DNA of 64,000 bases from NCBI RefSeq assembly GCF_000803065.1, contig NZ_JSXI01000045.1:123825-187824 (forward strand), written 5' to 3'. Of the stretch, positions 1 through 8,989 are shown piece after piece. The notes beneath the pieces were generated by a model. That model ran no database searches and had not been told where the DNA came from. It saw only the letters and a list, made by a program, of their open reading frames with translations. Source of the DNA: Sphingomonas sp. ERG5 (GTDB lineage: Bacteria; Pseudomonadota; Alphaproteobacteria; Sphingomonadales; Sphingomonadaceae). Position 1 is the first letter of the stretch, and the number at the start of each line of letters is the position of its first letter. The position numbers and the translations under genes are program-made.

Positions 1-726
1 CCCAACGCCGCCTTCACCCCTGTGCCGCGGGTCACCGCGCCGACCGGCCAGAAGCTTCGCATCCGGTCGTACAGCGCGATCATGCGAACCGGCGGACCGC
101 CCGACACGAGCGTTGGCAGGGTCTTTGCCGATGCAATCGATTTGCTGGGCAGGTTGGGCCATCATGTCGGCGATGGCCCGCTGCCATTCGCAGGGCCCGC
201 CGCGATCGATGCGCTGAACATGTTTATCGAAGGCAGGTTCACGCGTCAGCTCGACCTGCTTGCGGATCAGATCGGCATCCCGATCACCCCGGATGACCTG
301 GAATATCGTTCGGCGACGCTGGTGGCGGCCGGGAAGGGGATCGGTGACGAACAATTTTCCGCCGCAACGCGGCACATGGAGCGGGTTGCCGCCGCCTATC
401 TCGACAGTCTGAATGACTTCGACATCTGGATGACCCCTGTCTTCAGCACGGAAATCGTTCGCATCGGCGTCTTCGGCCCCGACGTCGCGTGGCTCGGCCA
501 ACGGGACCATCTCGTCGACTATGCCGGCTATTGCTGGATCGACAATTTTGCCGGCACGCCGTCGATCAGCCTTCCGATGGGTTTCTCCGACAATGGGTTG
601 CCGGTTGGGGTGCAGTTCGCCACGCGCCCCGGCGGTGAAGCCACGCTTCTCGCGCTCGCCTATCAACTTGAGGCCGCCCTGGAATGGTGGCGGCATACGC
701 CGCCGATCTGGGTCGGCGGCGACTAA
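1..726 (+). CDS. Amidase-signature enzyme, C-terminal part
   Basis: The frame is open from base 1 to the TAA at 724-726, giving about 241 residues; the start lies outside the window. The C-terminal half fits the amidase-signature family (Ser-Ser-Lys amidohydrolases acting on amides). It contains DIWMTPVF, then NFAGTPSISLPMGF and GLPVGVQF, which is the usual ending of this family. The Ser-cis-Ser-Lys triad belongs to the missing N-terminal half, so substrate and activity cannot be judged. No co-oriented partner follows closely: about 370 bases without a recognisable gene come next. Confidence 0.85.
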   Translation, partial: PNAAFTPVPRVTAPTGQKLRIRSYSAIMRTGGPPDTSVGRVFADAIDLLGRLGHHVGDGPLPFAGPAAIDALNMFIEGRFTRQLDLLADQIGIPITPDDLEYRSATLVAAGKGIGDEQFSAATRHMERVAAAYLDSLNDFDIWMTPVFSTEIVRIGVFGPDVAWLGQRDHLVDYAGYCWIDNFAGTPSISLPMGFSDNGLPVGVQFATRPGGEATLLALAYQLEAALEWWRHTPPIWVGGD

Positions 727-1097
727 TCCCAGGCGAAGAACCAGGACGGCGCACCAGTGCCGATCGACACAATGACGCTCGGTCCGGCAATATTCCCGAT
801 GCCGGGCCGATACCGAAGGATCGCCGGCCTGTATCGCGCAAGTCCAATATACCTAAGTATATTTCGCCGATACCAATACCCTGTCTCTCCACCCTCTCGC
901 ACGCTTGCTCCCGCAATTGCGGGGGCCTATCTGCCTGCCAAGCCCGAAGAGACATTCTCTGTTCGAGCGAAACCGAAGGACCCCTTTTTGATGCCTGGCG
1001 ACAGTAGTTGCTCAACCGCGCTGCACGCGATGCTCGTCCGAGCCTAGGCATCTGGGTCTCGCTCGTAGTGCCGCGTGCGGCCATTGCGAGGTGAGAC
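727..1097. other. Intergenic region without recognisable gene
   Basis: About 370 bases between the amidase stop and the small ORF ahead of mgtA. Open frames here are short and have no domain look or convincing ribosome-binding site. The one clear structure is the AT-rich inverted repeat at 846-863. The promoter for the small ORF and mgtA probably lies here, but no convincing -35/-10 pair could be placed. Confidence 0.5.
846..863. promoter_or_regulatory. AT-rich inverted repeat, possible operator
   Basis: AATATAC-CTAA-GTATATT, perfect 7-base arms around a 4-base centre, in otherwise GC-rich DNA. It sits about 235 bases upstream of the small ORF that precedes mgtA. A regulator site or promoter element is plausible; the binding protein is unknown. 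Confidence 0.35.
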
Positions 1098-1370
1098 ATG
1101 AACAAAATTCTCCACAATCCCGCGCGCGCGGCCATCCTCCGGCCTGTGCCGGCCATGGCGCCGACCAGAGTGGCTGGTGCCGTGCGGCAGCTGCAGATGG
1201 TCTGGTCGATCGACAAGGCCGGACGGCTGGCCGCGCGCTGGCAGCTCACAGGCGAGATCGATACGCTCGGCAGTGACGGAACCTGCCGCCAGCGCCGGCA
1301 TGCGCTTTCCCGGCGCGCGCGCCGGTCGCAGCCCCGGCTGATGGAGGCGCGCCATGGACGAAGGGCCTAG
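1098..1370 (+). CDS. Small basic hypothetical protein in the mgtA leader
   Basis: A 90-residue frame starting ATG at 1098 behind a good ribosome-binding site (GAGGTGAG, 1089-1096). The middle has MVWSIDKAGRLAARWQ, resembling short 'W-x-x-x-x-x-GRLxxRW' proteins often predicted in proteobacteria. The last 30 residues are Arg-rich and low in complexity. No domain or signal peptide is seen. It ends six bases before a strong hairpin and 151 bases before mgtA, so it could be a regulatory leader ORF as well as a protein gene. No function is assigned, and real expression is uncertain. Confidence 0.45.
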   Translation: MNKILHNPARAAILRPVPAMAPTRVAGAVRQLQMVWSIDKAGRLAARWQLTGEIDTLGSDGTCRQRRHALSRRARRSQPRLMEARHGRRA

Positions 1371-1375
1371 TCGCG

Positions 1376-1411
1376 GCATCGGCACAGGCGGGCAGTCCGC
1401 CGTGCCGATGT
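1376..1411 (+). promoter_or_regulatory. Strong hairpin in the mgtA 5' leader
   Basis: GCATCGGCAC (1376-1385) pairs with GTGCCGATGT (1402-1411), nine of ten positions, and inside it GGCGG pairs with CCGCC around a 5-base loop, leaving only one bulged A. It follows the small ORF stop by five bases and precedes mgtA by 110 bases. No U-tract follows, so an intrinsic terminator is unlikely. An attenuator, Rho-related or RNA-stability element is possible, by analogy with the leader control of enterobacterial mgtA. Confidence 0.45.
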
Positions 1412-1521
1412 CGCAATGCACACACCACCCAGCACCAATTTCTTGCGCCAGACGTGTGGACAAGCCGGTAACCTGATCCGGTTTCGTCGACGCGTCCCCG
1501 CGCGCCACGAAGGCCAGTTTC

Positions 1522-4233
1522 ATGTTCAAGACCTCCTCCACCCGTCGGTGGCCGACCGGCCCCCGCAGAATCACGGTGCCGGCGAAAGATGGTGCGCGGA
1601 CGCTCTCGCTGCGCGCCGCACTCGAAGCGCATAATGATATCAGGGCGACGCTGCTGACCGTCCGGGCCAATGCCGAGGGTCTTACCGAGACCGAGGCCAG
1701 GCTTCGGCTCGCCGAGACCGGCCCGAACGAGACCGCGCATGAAAGAGCGCCGCATTGGTCGCGCCAGCTGCTTGGCGCGTGCCGCAATCCCTTCATTATC
1801 GTGCTCGCACTGCTCGCGGGGATTTCGCTCGTCCTGGATTCCGGTGACCTCAAGGCGCCGATCATCATCGGCACGATGATCCTGCTCAGCGTCGTCCTGC
1901 GTTTCTGGCAGGAATATCGCTCGAGCCGGGCGGCCGAGGCCCTGCAGGCGATGGTCACGACCACCGCCACCGTGTTGCGGCGCGCCTTGCCGCGGGACTG
2001 CCCCGGCATTTTGCGAGAGGTGTCGATCCGGGAGTTGGTGGTGGGGGATATCGTCCAGCTCGGGGCGGGCGACATGATCCCCGCTGACGTGCGCCTGCTT
2101 GACTCAAAGGACCTCTTCGTCAGCCAGGCCGTTCTGACCGGCGAATCCATTCCGGTCGAGAAGTACGACACGCTTGGTGCGGTGGCGGAGAAGTCCGCGA
2201 CGGCCCGGACCGGGCCCGACGCCGGACCGCTCGACGTCTCCAATATCTGCTTCATGGGCACCAATGTCGTCAGCGGACAGGGCCGTGCGGTGGTGGTCGC
2301 GACCGGACGCCACACCTATTTCGGCTCGCTCTCAAAGGCGATCGTCGGCCAGCGTGCCGAGACGTCTTTCGACAAGGGCGTCAGGAGCGTCAGCTTCCTG
2401 CTCATTCGCTTCATGCTGGTGATGGTGCCGATCGTGTTCGCGATCAACGGGTTGGTGAAGGGCGACTGGCTCGAAGCGCTCCTGTTCTCGCTGTCGGTCG
2501 CGGTCGGCCTGACGCCCGAAATGCTGCCGCTGGTGGTGACCGCCAATCTCGCCAAGGGCGCGGTGGCGATGTCGAAGCGCAAGGTGATCGTCAAGCGGCT
2601 CAACGCCATTCAGAATTTCGGCGCGATGGACGTGCTGTGCACCGACAAGACCGGCACGCTGACCCAGGACAAGGTGATCCTCGAAAATCATCTCGACATT
2701 GCCGGTCGGCGCGATGACCGCGTGCTGGAACTCGCCTGGCTGAACAGCGCACACCAGACCGGGGTCAAGAATCTGCTCGACGTGGCGGTGCTTGATTATG
2801 CCAGGGGCCATGCCGGCATCGAACGGCAGGCGCAGTATCACAAGATCGACGAAATGCCGTTCGACTTTGTGCGGCGGCGCCTCTCGGTCGTTGTCGGGAA
2901 TGGCGACGGCAGGCATCTCCTGGTCTGCAAGGGCGCGGTCGAGGAGATGCTCTCCATCTCGAGCCAGGTCATGACGCCGACCGGCGTCGAGCCGCTCGAC
3001 GATATGCGCCGGCACGACGTCGCGGCGCGGGCGCATGACCTCAATCAGGACGGCTTTCGGGTCGTGCTGGTCGGAACGCGCGCGTTCGACGTCGCCGAAA
3101 CGAAAGATGCCTATGGTGTGGCCGATGAGGCGGGGCTGACCCTGTTTGGCTATCTGGCCTTTCTCGATCCGCCCAAGGACAGTGCGGCCACCGCGATCGA
3201 GGCGCTCCGGCGGCACGGCGTGGCGGTCAAAATACTGACCGGCGACAATGCCGTCGTCACCGCGAAGATCTGCCGCGAAGTCGGGCTGGATGTCGGCGAA
3301 CCGCTGCTCGGACGCGATATTGCCGCGCTCGACGACGCCGCGCTCAGGGCGGTCGTCGGCAAGACGGTGGTGTTCGCCAAATTGTCGCCGCTCGACAAGG
3401 CGCGTATCATCAGGGCGCTCCAGGCGCTTGGCCACACCGTCGGCTTCCTGGGCGACGGGATCAACGACGCGCCCGGCCTGCGGGATGCGGATGTTGGCAT
3501 TTCGGTCGATAGCGCGGCGGATATCGCCAAGGAATCGGCGGACATCATCCTGCTCGAAAAGAGCCTGATGGTGCTCGAAGACGGCGTGCTGTGCGGTCGG
3601 GCGACGTTCGGGAACATCATCAAATATATCAAGATGACGGCCAGTTCGAACTTCGGGAATGTGTTCAGCGTCCTCGTCGCCTCGGCCTTTCTGCCCTTCC
3701 TGCCGATGCTGCCGATCCATCTGCTGATCCAGAACCTCTGCTACGATGTGTCGCAACTCTCGCTGCCATGGGACGGGATGGACGAGGAGTATCTGGAAAA
3801 GCCCCGCAAATGGTATGCGGGCGACATTGCGCGCTTCATGGTGTCGATCGGCCCGATCAGCTCGATCTTCGATATCACGACCTTCTGCCTGATGTGGTTC
3901 ATCTTCAGCGCGAACACGGTGGCCGACCAGTCGTTGTTCCAGTCCGGATGGTTCATCGAAGGCCTGCTGTCGCAGACGCTGATCGTCCATATGATCCGGA
4001 CGCGAAAGATTCCGTTCTTCCAGAGCACGGCCGCTTTGCCGGTGCTGGTGCTGACCGGAATCATCATCGCCTTCGGCATTTATGTGCCCTTCTCGCCGCT
4101 TGGTGCCGCGGTCGGCCTCCAGCCGCTGCCCTGGTCCTATTTCCCGTGGCTCGTCGCGACGCTGCTTGGCTATTGCGTGCTGACCCAGCTCATCAAGACG
4201 CTCTACATCCGTCGGTTCAAGGCCTGGCTCTGA
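1522..4233 (+). CDS. mgtA: Magnesium-translocating P-type ATPase
   Basis: 903 residues, close to the usual length of the MgtA/MgtB (P3B) family that imports Mg2+ at the inner membrane using ATP. Visible features in order: N-terminal cation ATPase domain, actuator motif LTGESIPVEK, phosphorylation motif CTDKTGTLT with Asp375, KGAVEEM in the nucleotide-binding domain, LTGDNAVVTAKICREVGL, and GDGINDAPGLRDADVGISVD followed by KESADIILLEKSLMVLEDGV, which is very typical of MgtA. About ten membrane segments flank these. The ATG at 1522 has a modest AAGG upstream. An upstream small ORF and hairpin suggest leader control. A TonB receptor and an MgtC-like gene follow on the same strand. Confidence 0.95.
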   Translation: MFKTSSTRRWPTGPRRITVPAKDGARTLSLRAALEAHNDIRATLLTVRANAEGLTETEARLRLAETGPNETAHERAPHWSRQLLGACRNPFIIVLALLAGISLVLDSGDLKAPIIIGTMILLSVVLRFWQEYRSSRAAEALQAMVTTTATVLRRALPRDCPGILREVSIRELVVGDIVQLGAGDMIPADVRLLDSKDLFVSQAVLTGESIPVEKYDTLGAVAEKSATARTGPDAGPLDVSNICFMGTNVVSGQGRAVVVATGRHTYFGSLSKAIVGQRAETSFDKGVRSVSFLLIRFMLVMVPIVFAINGLVKGDWLEALLFSLSVAVGLTPEMLPLVVTANLAKGAVAMSKRKVIVKRLNAIQNFGAMDVLCTDKTGTLTQDKVILENHLDIAGRRDDRVLELAWLNSAHQTGVKNLLDVAVLDYARGHAGIERQAQYHKIDEMPFDFVRRRLSVVVGNGDGRHLLVCKGAVEEMLSISSQVMTPTGVEPLDDMRRHDVAARAHDLNQDGFRVVLVGTRAFDVAETKDAYGVADEAGLTLFGYLAFLDPPKDSAATAIEALRRHGVAVKILTGDNAVVTAKICREVGLDVGEPLLGRDIAALDDAALRAVVGKTVVFAKLSPLDKARIIRALQALGHTVGFLGDGINDAPGLRDADVGISVDSAADIAKESADIILLEKSLMVLEDGVLCGRATFGNIIKYIKMTASSNFGNVFSVLVASAFLPFLPMLPIHLLIQNLCYDVSQLSLPWDGMDEEYLEKPRKWYAGDIARFMVSIGPISSIFDITTFCLMWFIFSANTVADQSLFQSGWFIEGLLSQTLIVHMIRTRKIPFFQSTAALPVLVLTGIIIAFGIYVPFSPLGAAVGLQPLPWSYFPWLVATLLGYCVLTQLIKTLYIRRFKAWL

Positions 4234-4536
4234 TCATGCTCTGTCCGCACCTCCCGAAGCGGCTGCTCCCGCAACGGTCCGTTCCCCCGCCTGCCGCGGG
4301 ATGGGCCGTGCGGGCGGGCCTTATCCTGAGCCTGCTGGACCATCGGGCCGATCCTTTCGGGCCCGGCGCTCCCTTCATTCTTCCGAAAGCGCCGCACCCC
4401 CCGCGACGCTGACACGACCGCCATGACTTTCACCCAGGCGGGGTCGCTCGGCGTCAGTCGGGTGCGGTGCCGCGCGCCCGAACGCCGGACGCGCCGGCCG
4501 GAACAGGCCCCCAGAATAGACCTAAGGAAAAACACC
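4234..4536. other. Intergenic region between mgtA and TonB receptor
   Basis: About 300 bases with no gene I can support. A frame continuous with the downstream receptor could begin at 4423, but it lacks a ribosome-binding site and would bury the signal peptide. One hairpin (4344-4365) is a weak terminator candidate. Confidence 0.5.
4344..4365 (+). terminator. Weak terminator candidate after mgtA
   Basis: CGGGCC (4344-4349) pairs with GGCCCG (4360-4365) around a 10-base loop, followed by a pyrimidine-rich tail rather than a clean T-run. It lies 110 bases past the mgtA stop. Confidence 0.25.
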
Positions 4537-6885
4537 ATGTTCGACCGCAATCTGACCTTCTTCAGCCTGATCGCGCTGCCGGTTTCGACGGCTGTTCCCC
4601 ATGCTGCGTCCGCGCAGGCCATCGCCGCGCAGGACGCGGCCCCAACCCCGCAATCCGCCTCGCAAGACACCGATCCGGGTGACCTGCAGGACATCGTCGT
4701 GACCGGCCAGCGCACGCAGTCCGGTCGCGCGCGTCCGGCTGGTCCCGGCGAATATGAGCTGACCAGCCTGGATTGGCCCGATGTGCTGCCCGGCACCAAT
4801 CCGCTGGCGCTGGTCAAGAATCTGCCCGGCGTCAGCTTCACCTCCACCGACGCCTATGGCCTCGACCTGTCGGACGCGTTCCTCTTCGTCCGGGGATATC
4901 GCGCCAACGAACTGGCCTTGAGCTTCGAGGGTATTCCGCTCGGCGACGGCAGCTATGGCAGCGTCACGGGAAATTCCGTGCTGAGCGTCGGCGTTCCCGA
5001 CACGCTCGGGTCGATCAAGGTGGCGCCCGGCTCGGTGCGCGTCAGCACTTTCTCCAATACCGCCGATGGCGGAGAGTTACGCTATGCATTGGCCGACCCC
5101 AAGCAGAGGCCCGATGCGTCCCTGTCGCTCGCCTATGGCAGCAACAACACCGTGGTGACGAGCGCGTCGCTTAACTCGGGCGAACTGGGAGCGAACGGCC
5201 CCAGGATCCTCATCGGTGCGCAACGGGTGTTCAAGGACAAATATACCGGCGCGGGTACGCAGTTCATGATCCGCGGCAACGTCAAGGTGGTGCAGGACGT
5301 GCCGTGGGGCGATGTCACCGTCTTCTTCTCCGCTGCCCGTGCGCGCATCTGGGGCTATAACAACACCTCTTTCGACATGCTCGAAAAGCTTGGGTGGAAC
5401 GGCACCGACATCCTGTTTCCCGACTATGCCTATGCCTATCGGATCAATCTTCCCGAGAACGCCAACAAATCGTGCGGCGCCTATACCTGCGGCGAATTGG
5501 CCGCGCTGAGGCCCTATGACACCGGCCAGAATACGGTCGATATGGTCGGCAACATCGCGCACCGGTTCGACATCACGTCCGATCTTTCGGGGCGCGTGGC
5601 GTTTTACGGTGCGAGCAATGTCACCAACATCGCGATCAGCGACGTCTCCACCCCTTCGGCCACCGGTGCGCCCTTTTCCAATCAGGTCTGGCAACCACGC
5701 TCCCGGCGTTTTGGCGGCACCGCCGAACTCAGCTATTCCGCCGGACGGCATACGCTATCCGCCGGCGTCTGGGTCGAACGTGCCTCATCCACCTCGGAAC
5801 TCAACTGGTATAGCGAGCCGCTGCTCGGCCAGGGCGCGCCGCTGAAGACCGTCGGACCTTATGATGTCTATGGCCCCGCGTTCCAGACCAGGAACAGCTC
5901 GCGCTGGCGGACGCGATCGTTCCAGGCCTATCTCCAGGACGCCTTCAGGATCACTGACGCCGCGACGCTGACGGTCGGCTTCAAATCGGTCGACTTCACG
6001 ACGGCGGGCGGCGGGGTTGGGCCGGACGAGGCGCCCAACGGCAGTTTGACGGCCCGCAGTGCCTTCCTGCCCCATGTGTCGCTGGATTGGCGCCCGGATT
6101 CCGCAACGACGATGTTTCTCGACATCGGCAGCACGATGATTGGATATCGCGTATCGCCGCGCGGCAATATCGGGCCCGTCTCATCGGCATGGGCCGCGGA
6201 CGATCAGGCCACGTTCCAGGCGGCCTTGCCCAATCTCAAGCCCGAGAAGAACTGGAATTTCACCGTTGGGGCCTATCGGCGCCTCGGCGCATTCCGGATC
6301 AATCTCGACGCCTATTACGGCATCGTGCAGAATCGGCTGCTCAACGCATCGACCGGCCCGCAATTCAATCCGATCAGGACGGTGGGGATCGTCCCGCGTT
6401 CGACCATCATCGGGACCGACATCACCGTCAGCGCCGATCTGCTGCGCGGGGTCACGCTCTCGCAGTCGCTCTCGCTCAGCCGGTTCCGCTATGACAGCGA
6501 CCTCGCTTTTCCCGGTGGCGTGCTCCGGCTGGCGGGGCGGAACCAGCCGGGCTATCCGGGAACCTCACTGACCACGCAATTGACGGCGAAGCGCGGCCGC
6601 TTCGACACCGGCATGATCAGTACGATCTATGCCAATCAACCCTTCACCTATTCGAATGACATCCATGTGCCGACCTACTGGATGGTCAATGCCTATGCGT
6701 CCTATCGGCTGCCCGACGTGTCGGGGATTCCCGACACCAGCGTCCGCCTCGACATCAACAATCTCCTCAACCGCAACAATATCGGCAGCACGGGCATTGG
6801 CGGCTTCTCGGCATCGGGGGATTATCAGACCTTCATGCGGGCGGCGCCCCGGCAGCTATTATTGACCGTGACATCATCATTCTGA
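4537..6885 (+). CDS. TonB-dependent outer-membrane receptor
   Basis: 782 residues from the ATG at 4537, chosen because CCTAAGGA lies just upstream and a Sec signal peptide (MFDRNLTFFSLIALPV...ASAQA) follows. It contains DIVVTGQR, a common start of the mature plug in sphingomonad receptors, then a plug region (LVKNLPGVSF, FVRGYRANELALSFEGIPLGD) and a long beta-barrel ending LLLTVTSSF with a terminal Phe. Such proteins import siderophores, carbohydrates or other large ligands with TonB energy. The ligand is unknown. Its place between mgtA and an mgtC-like gene suggests, without proving, a role under metal or magnesium stress. Confidence 0.9.
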   Translation: MFDRNLTFFSLIALPVSTAVPHAASAQAIAAQDAAPTPQSASQDTDPGDLQDIVVTGQRTQSGRARPAGPGEYELTSLDWPDVLPGTNPLALVKNLPGVSFTSTDAYGLDLSDAFLFVRGYRANELALSFEGIPLGDGSYGSVTGNSVLSVGVPDTLGSIKVAPGSVRVSTFSNTADGGELRYALADPKQRPDASLSLAYGSNNTVVTSASLNSGELGANGPRILIGAQRVFKDKYTGAGTQFMIRGNVKVVQDVPWGDVTVFFSAARARIWGYNNTSFDMLEKLGWNGTDILFPDYAYAYRINLPENANKSCGAYTCGELAALRPYDTGQNTVDMVGNIAHRFDITSDLSGRVAFYGASNVTNIAISDVSTPSATGAPFSNQVWQPRSRRFGGTAELSYSAGRHTLSAGVWVERASSTSELNWYSEPLLGQGAPLKTVGPYDVYGPAFQTRNSSRWRTRSFQAYLQDAFRITDAATLTVGFKSVDFTTAGGGVGPDEAPNGSLTARSAFLPHVSLDWRPDSATTMFLDIGSTMIGYRVSPRGNIGPVSSAWAADDQATFQAALPNLKPEKNWNFTVGAYRRLGAFRINLDAYYGIVQNRLLNASTGPQFNPIRTVGIVPRSTIIGTDITVSADLLRGVTLSQSLSLSRFRYDSDLAFPGGVLRLAGRNQPGYPGTSLTTQLTAKRGRFDTGMISTIYANQPFTYSNDIHVPTYWMVNAYASYRLPDVSGIPDTSVRLDINNLLNRNNIGSTGIGGFSASGDYQTFMRAAPRQLLLTVTSSF

Positions 6886-7128
6886 CCGCAAGAGCCGATA
6901 TGGCGATGAGCGGATCGGTCTGGCGCAAGGTCCGGCTGGCCGGCGCGCTGCTGTGCCTGACATGCGCCGGGTCACTGTCGCGGCTGGTCGTCCGGCTGGC
7001 CTGGTCGGGCCTGCTCGATCCGCGCCGGGCGCGCGACGGGCTGCGCATCGCGCGCGCGGTGCGGCGGCGGGCCGTCCGGTTGGCTTTGCGTGTGCAGGCA
7101 CGCGATATCGAAGGAAGGAATGAAGATC

Positions 7129-7833
7129 ATGGCCATTGAGACGATGATCAGCGCCGTCCTCAATCTCGGCACGGCGTTCTCGCTCGGCAGCCTGATCGGG
7201 TTCGAGCGGCAATGGCGTCAGCGCCTGGCCGGCCTGCGCACCAACACGCTGGTCGCCCTGGGCGCGGCTGCGTTCGTGGATCTCGGCATACGTCTGGCGG
7301 GAGGCGAGGGCGGGACGCGGATCATCGCTTATGTGGTGTCGGGCATCGGCTTTCTCGGCGGCGGCGTCATCATGAAGGAAGGCACCAATGTTCGCGGGCT
7401 CAACACCGCGGCGACGCTTTGGTGCTCGGCCGCGATCGGGGCGATGTGTGGCGCCGGCCAGCACGGCTTTGCGATCATCACGACGGCATTCGTCATCCTG
7501 GTCAATCTGTTGCTCAGGCCCCTGGTGCGTCTGGTCCAGCGCCAGCCGCTTGCCACCAGCGAACTGGAAAGCCGCTACGCGATCTGGATCGTCTGTCATG
7601 GCGAAGCGGAGGCCCATGTCCGTGCGCTGCTTTTGCGTGACCTCGGCTCCGTCCTGCATGTCCAGGGACTGGAGAGCAGCGACATCGAGGGGAGCAACCG
7701 GGTCGAAGTCACCGCCCTGGTCCGGGCGGACAATCGTCAGGACCGCCTGCTCGAGCAGATCGTCGGGCGGCTGAGCCTTGAGCCCATGGTGACGGCCGCC
7801 CGGTGGCGGCTGACCAGCCTGGATGATATTTGA
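7129..7833 (+). CDS. MgtC/SapB-family membrane protein
   Basis: 234 residues from the ATG at 7129, preferred because AAGGAAGG (7111-7118) is well spaced from it; an in-frame ATG at 7120 is too close to that site. The N-terminal half is the MgtC membrane domain: SLGSLIGFERQWRQRLAGLRTNTLVALGAAAF, then IIAYVVSGIGFLGGGVIMKEG and GLNTAATLWCSAAIGAMCG. The C-terminal 90 residues form the soluble ACT-like domain found in long MgtC proteins. MgtC proteins act in the inner membrane and matter for growth at low Mg2+; some affect ATP synthase or membrane potential. The closeness to mgtA supports a magnesium-stress role. Confidence 0.88.
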   Translation: MAIETMISAVLNLGTAFSLGSLIGFERQWRQRLAGLRTNTLVALGAAAFVDLGIRLAGGEGGTRIIAYVVSGIGFLGGGVIMKEGTNVRGLNTAATLWCSAAIGAMCGAGQHGFAIITTAFVILVNLLLRPLVRLVQRQPLATSELESRYAIWIVCHGEAEAHVRALLLRDLGSVLHVQGLESSDIEGSNRVEVTALVRADNRQDRLLEQIVGRLSLEPMVTAARWRLTSLDDI

Positions 7834-7867
7834 ACGGCGTGTCGCTACGGTGATCGCGTGAACTGCC

Positions 7868-8989
7868 ATGCGGAAAGGGGGCGAGGATATATTGAAGATG
7901 ATATGGCCCGCGTTCCGTCTCGGTCGTCAGCCGCTCGACCGTCATCGCCCGGCGACGGTCGCGCGCTGGGCGTCGCTGATGATTGCCATCCCGGTCATTT
8001 TCGTCGCCGACACGCTGACCAATTACGAAATCGCGGTCGCCGTATTCTATGTCGGTGCGATCTTGATTGCCGCCGGGTTCCTGCCGGCACGGGGTGTCCT
8101 CGCCGTCTCGGTGATCTCGTCCTGCCTGACGCTGGTCAGCTTCTTCCTGACGCAGGGCGGCGCCTATGAAGCGGGCGTCGTCAATTGCATTCTCAGCATC
8201 TGCGCCATTGCCGTGACGACCTATCTCGCGCTTGAGCGGTCGACGGCCTTGCTGGCGGAACATGCGGCGCGGGCGCAACTCGCGCACCTTGCCCGTGTGA
8301 ACGCGCTTGGCGAAATGGCCGCATCGATCGCGCATGAAGTCAACCAGCCGCTGACCGGCATCGTCGCGAGCGGGGCGGCCTGCCGCAACTGGCTGGCCGG
8401 CGAGCCGCCCAATATCGCGAAAGCGCAGCAGGCCATCGAGCGCATGATCATGGACGCCAATCGCGCCAGCGAGATCATCAGCCATGTGCGCAACCTCTCG
8501 AAGCGTGCGGAGCCCGAACGGGCATGGATCGATGCCGAAGCACTGGTGAGCGACGTGCTGACGCTGTGTCGCAGCGAGCTCGACCTGGCTGGCGTGGCCG
8601 TTGTCCGGAAATCCGGAAGCGGCCTGTTGCTGGTTTTCGCCGACGGCGTTCAGATTCAGCAAGTGCTGCTCAACCTGGTCCTGAACGCGCTTGAAGCGAT
8701 GAACGGCGTCGACTCGCGGACCCGCGAATTGACGATCGAGACCATGCTGCTCCCCGGCAATGTGGCGGAGTTCGCCGTCACCGATACCGGCAAGGGGATT
8801 GATCCCGCGCGGGTCGAACAGATATTCGATCCCTTCTACAGCACAAAGGCGGATGGCGTGGGCATGGGGCTCGCGATCAGCCGGTCGATCGTCGAGACGC
8901 ATGGCGGTCGCATTTGGGCATGCCCGCATCCAAGGGACGGCGCGGAATTTCACTTCACCTTGCCGGCACGGGCCTTGGGGGCGGTATGA
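7868..8989 (+). CDS. Membrane sensor histidine kinase, FixL-like
   Basis: 373 residues. Four hydrophobic segments lie between about residues 35 and 125, with no PAS domain. HisKA follows with the H-box SIAHEVNQPLTGI, typical of FixL/DctB/TtrS-type kinases, then HATPase_c with N-box LNLVLNALEAMNG, DTGKGID and GVGMGLAISRSIVETHGG. It autophosphorylates on the H-box His and passes phosphate to the regulator encoded next, whose ATG overlaps this stop (ATGA). The start is either ATG 7868 or ATG 7898. The input signal is unknown; the location just after mgtC makes a link to magnesium or envelope stress possible. Confidence 0.9.
   Translation: MRKGGEDILKMIWPAFRLGRQPLDRHRPATVARWASLMIAIPVIFVADTLTNYEIAVAVFYVGAILIAAGFLPARGVLAVSVISSCLTLVSFFLTQGGAYEAGVVNCILSICAIAVTTYLALERSTALLAEHAARAQLAHLARVNALGEMAASIAHEVNQPLTGIVASGAACRNWLAGEPPNIAKAQQAIERMIMDANRASEIISHVRNLSKRAEPERAWIDAEALVSDVLTLCRSELDLAGVAVVRKSGSGLLLVFADGVQIQQVLLNLVLNALEAMNGVDSRTRELTIETMLLPGNVAEFAVTDTGKGIDPARVEQIFDPFYSTKADGVGMGLAISRSIVETHGGRIWACPHPRDGAEFHFTLPARALGAV

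Noticed and set aside
2332..3990. 552-residue minus-strand frame within mgtA
   Set aside because: Mirror reading of the ATPase gene; low-complexity Arg/Asp/His composition and no recognisable domain.
6900..7139. 79-residue frame between the TonB receptor and mgtC-like gene
   Set aside because: Arg-rich, no good ribosome-binding site, overlaps the mgtC-like start. Expression cannot be excluded, but the evidence is too thin.
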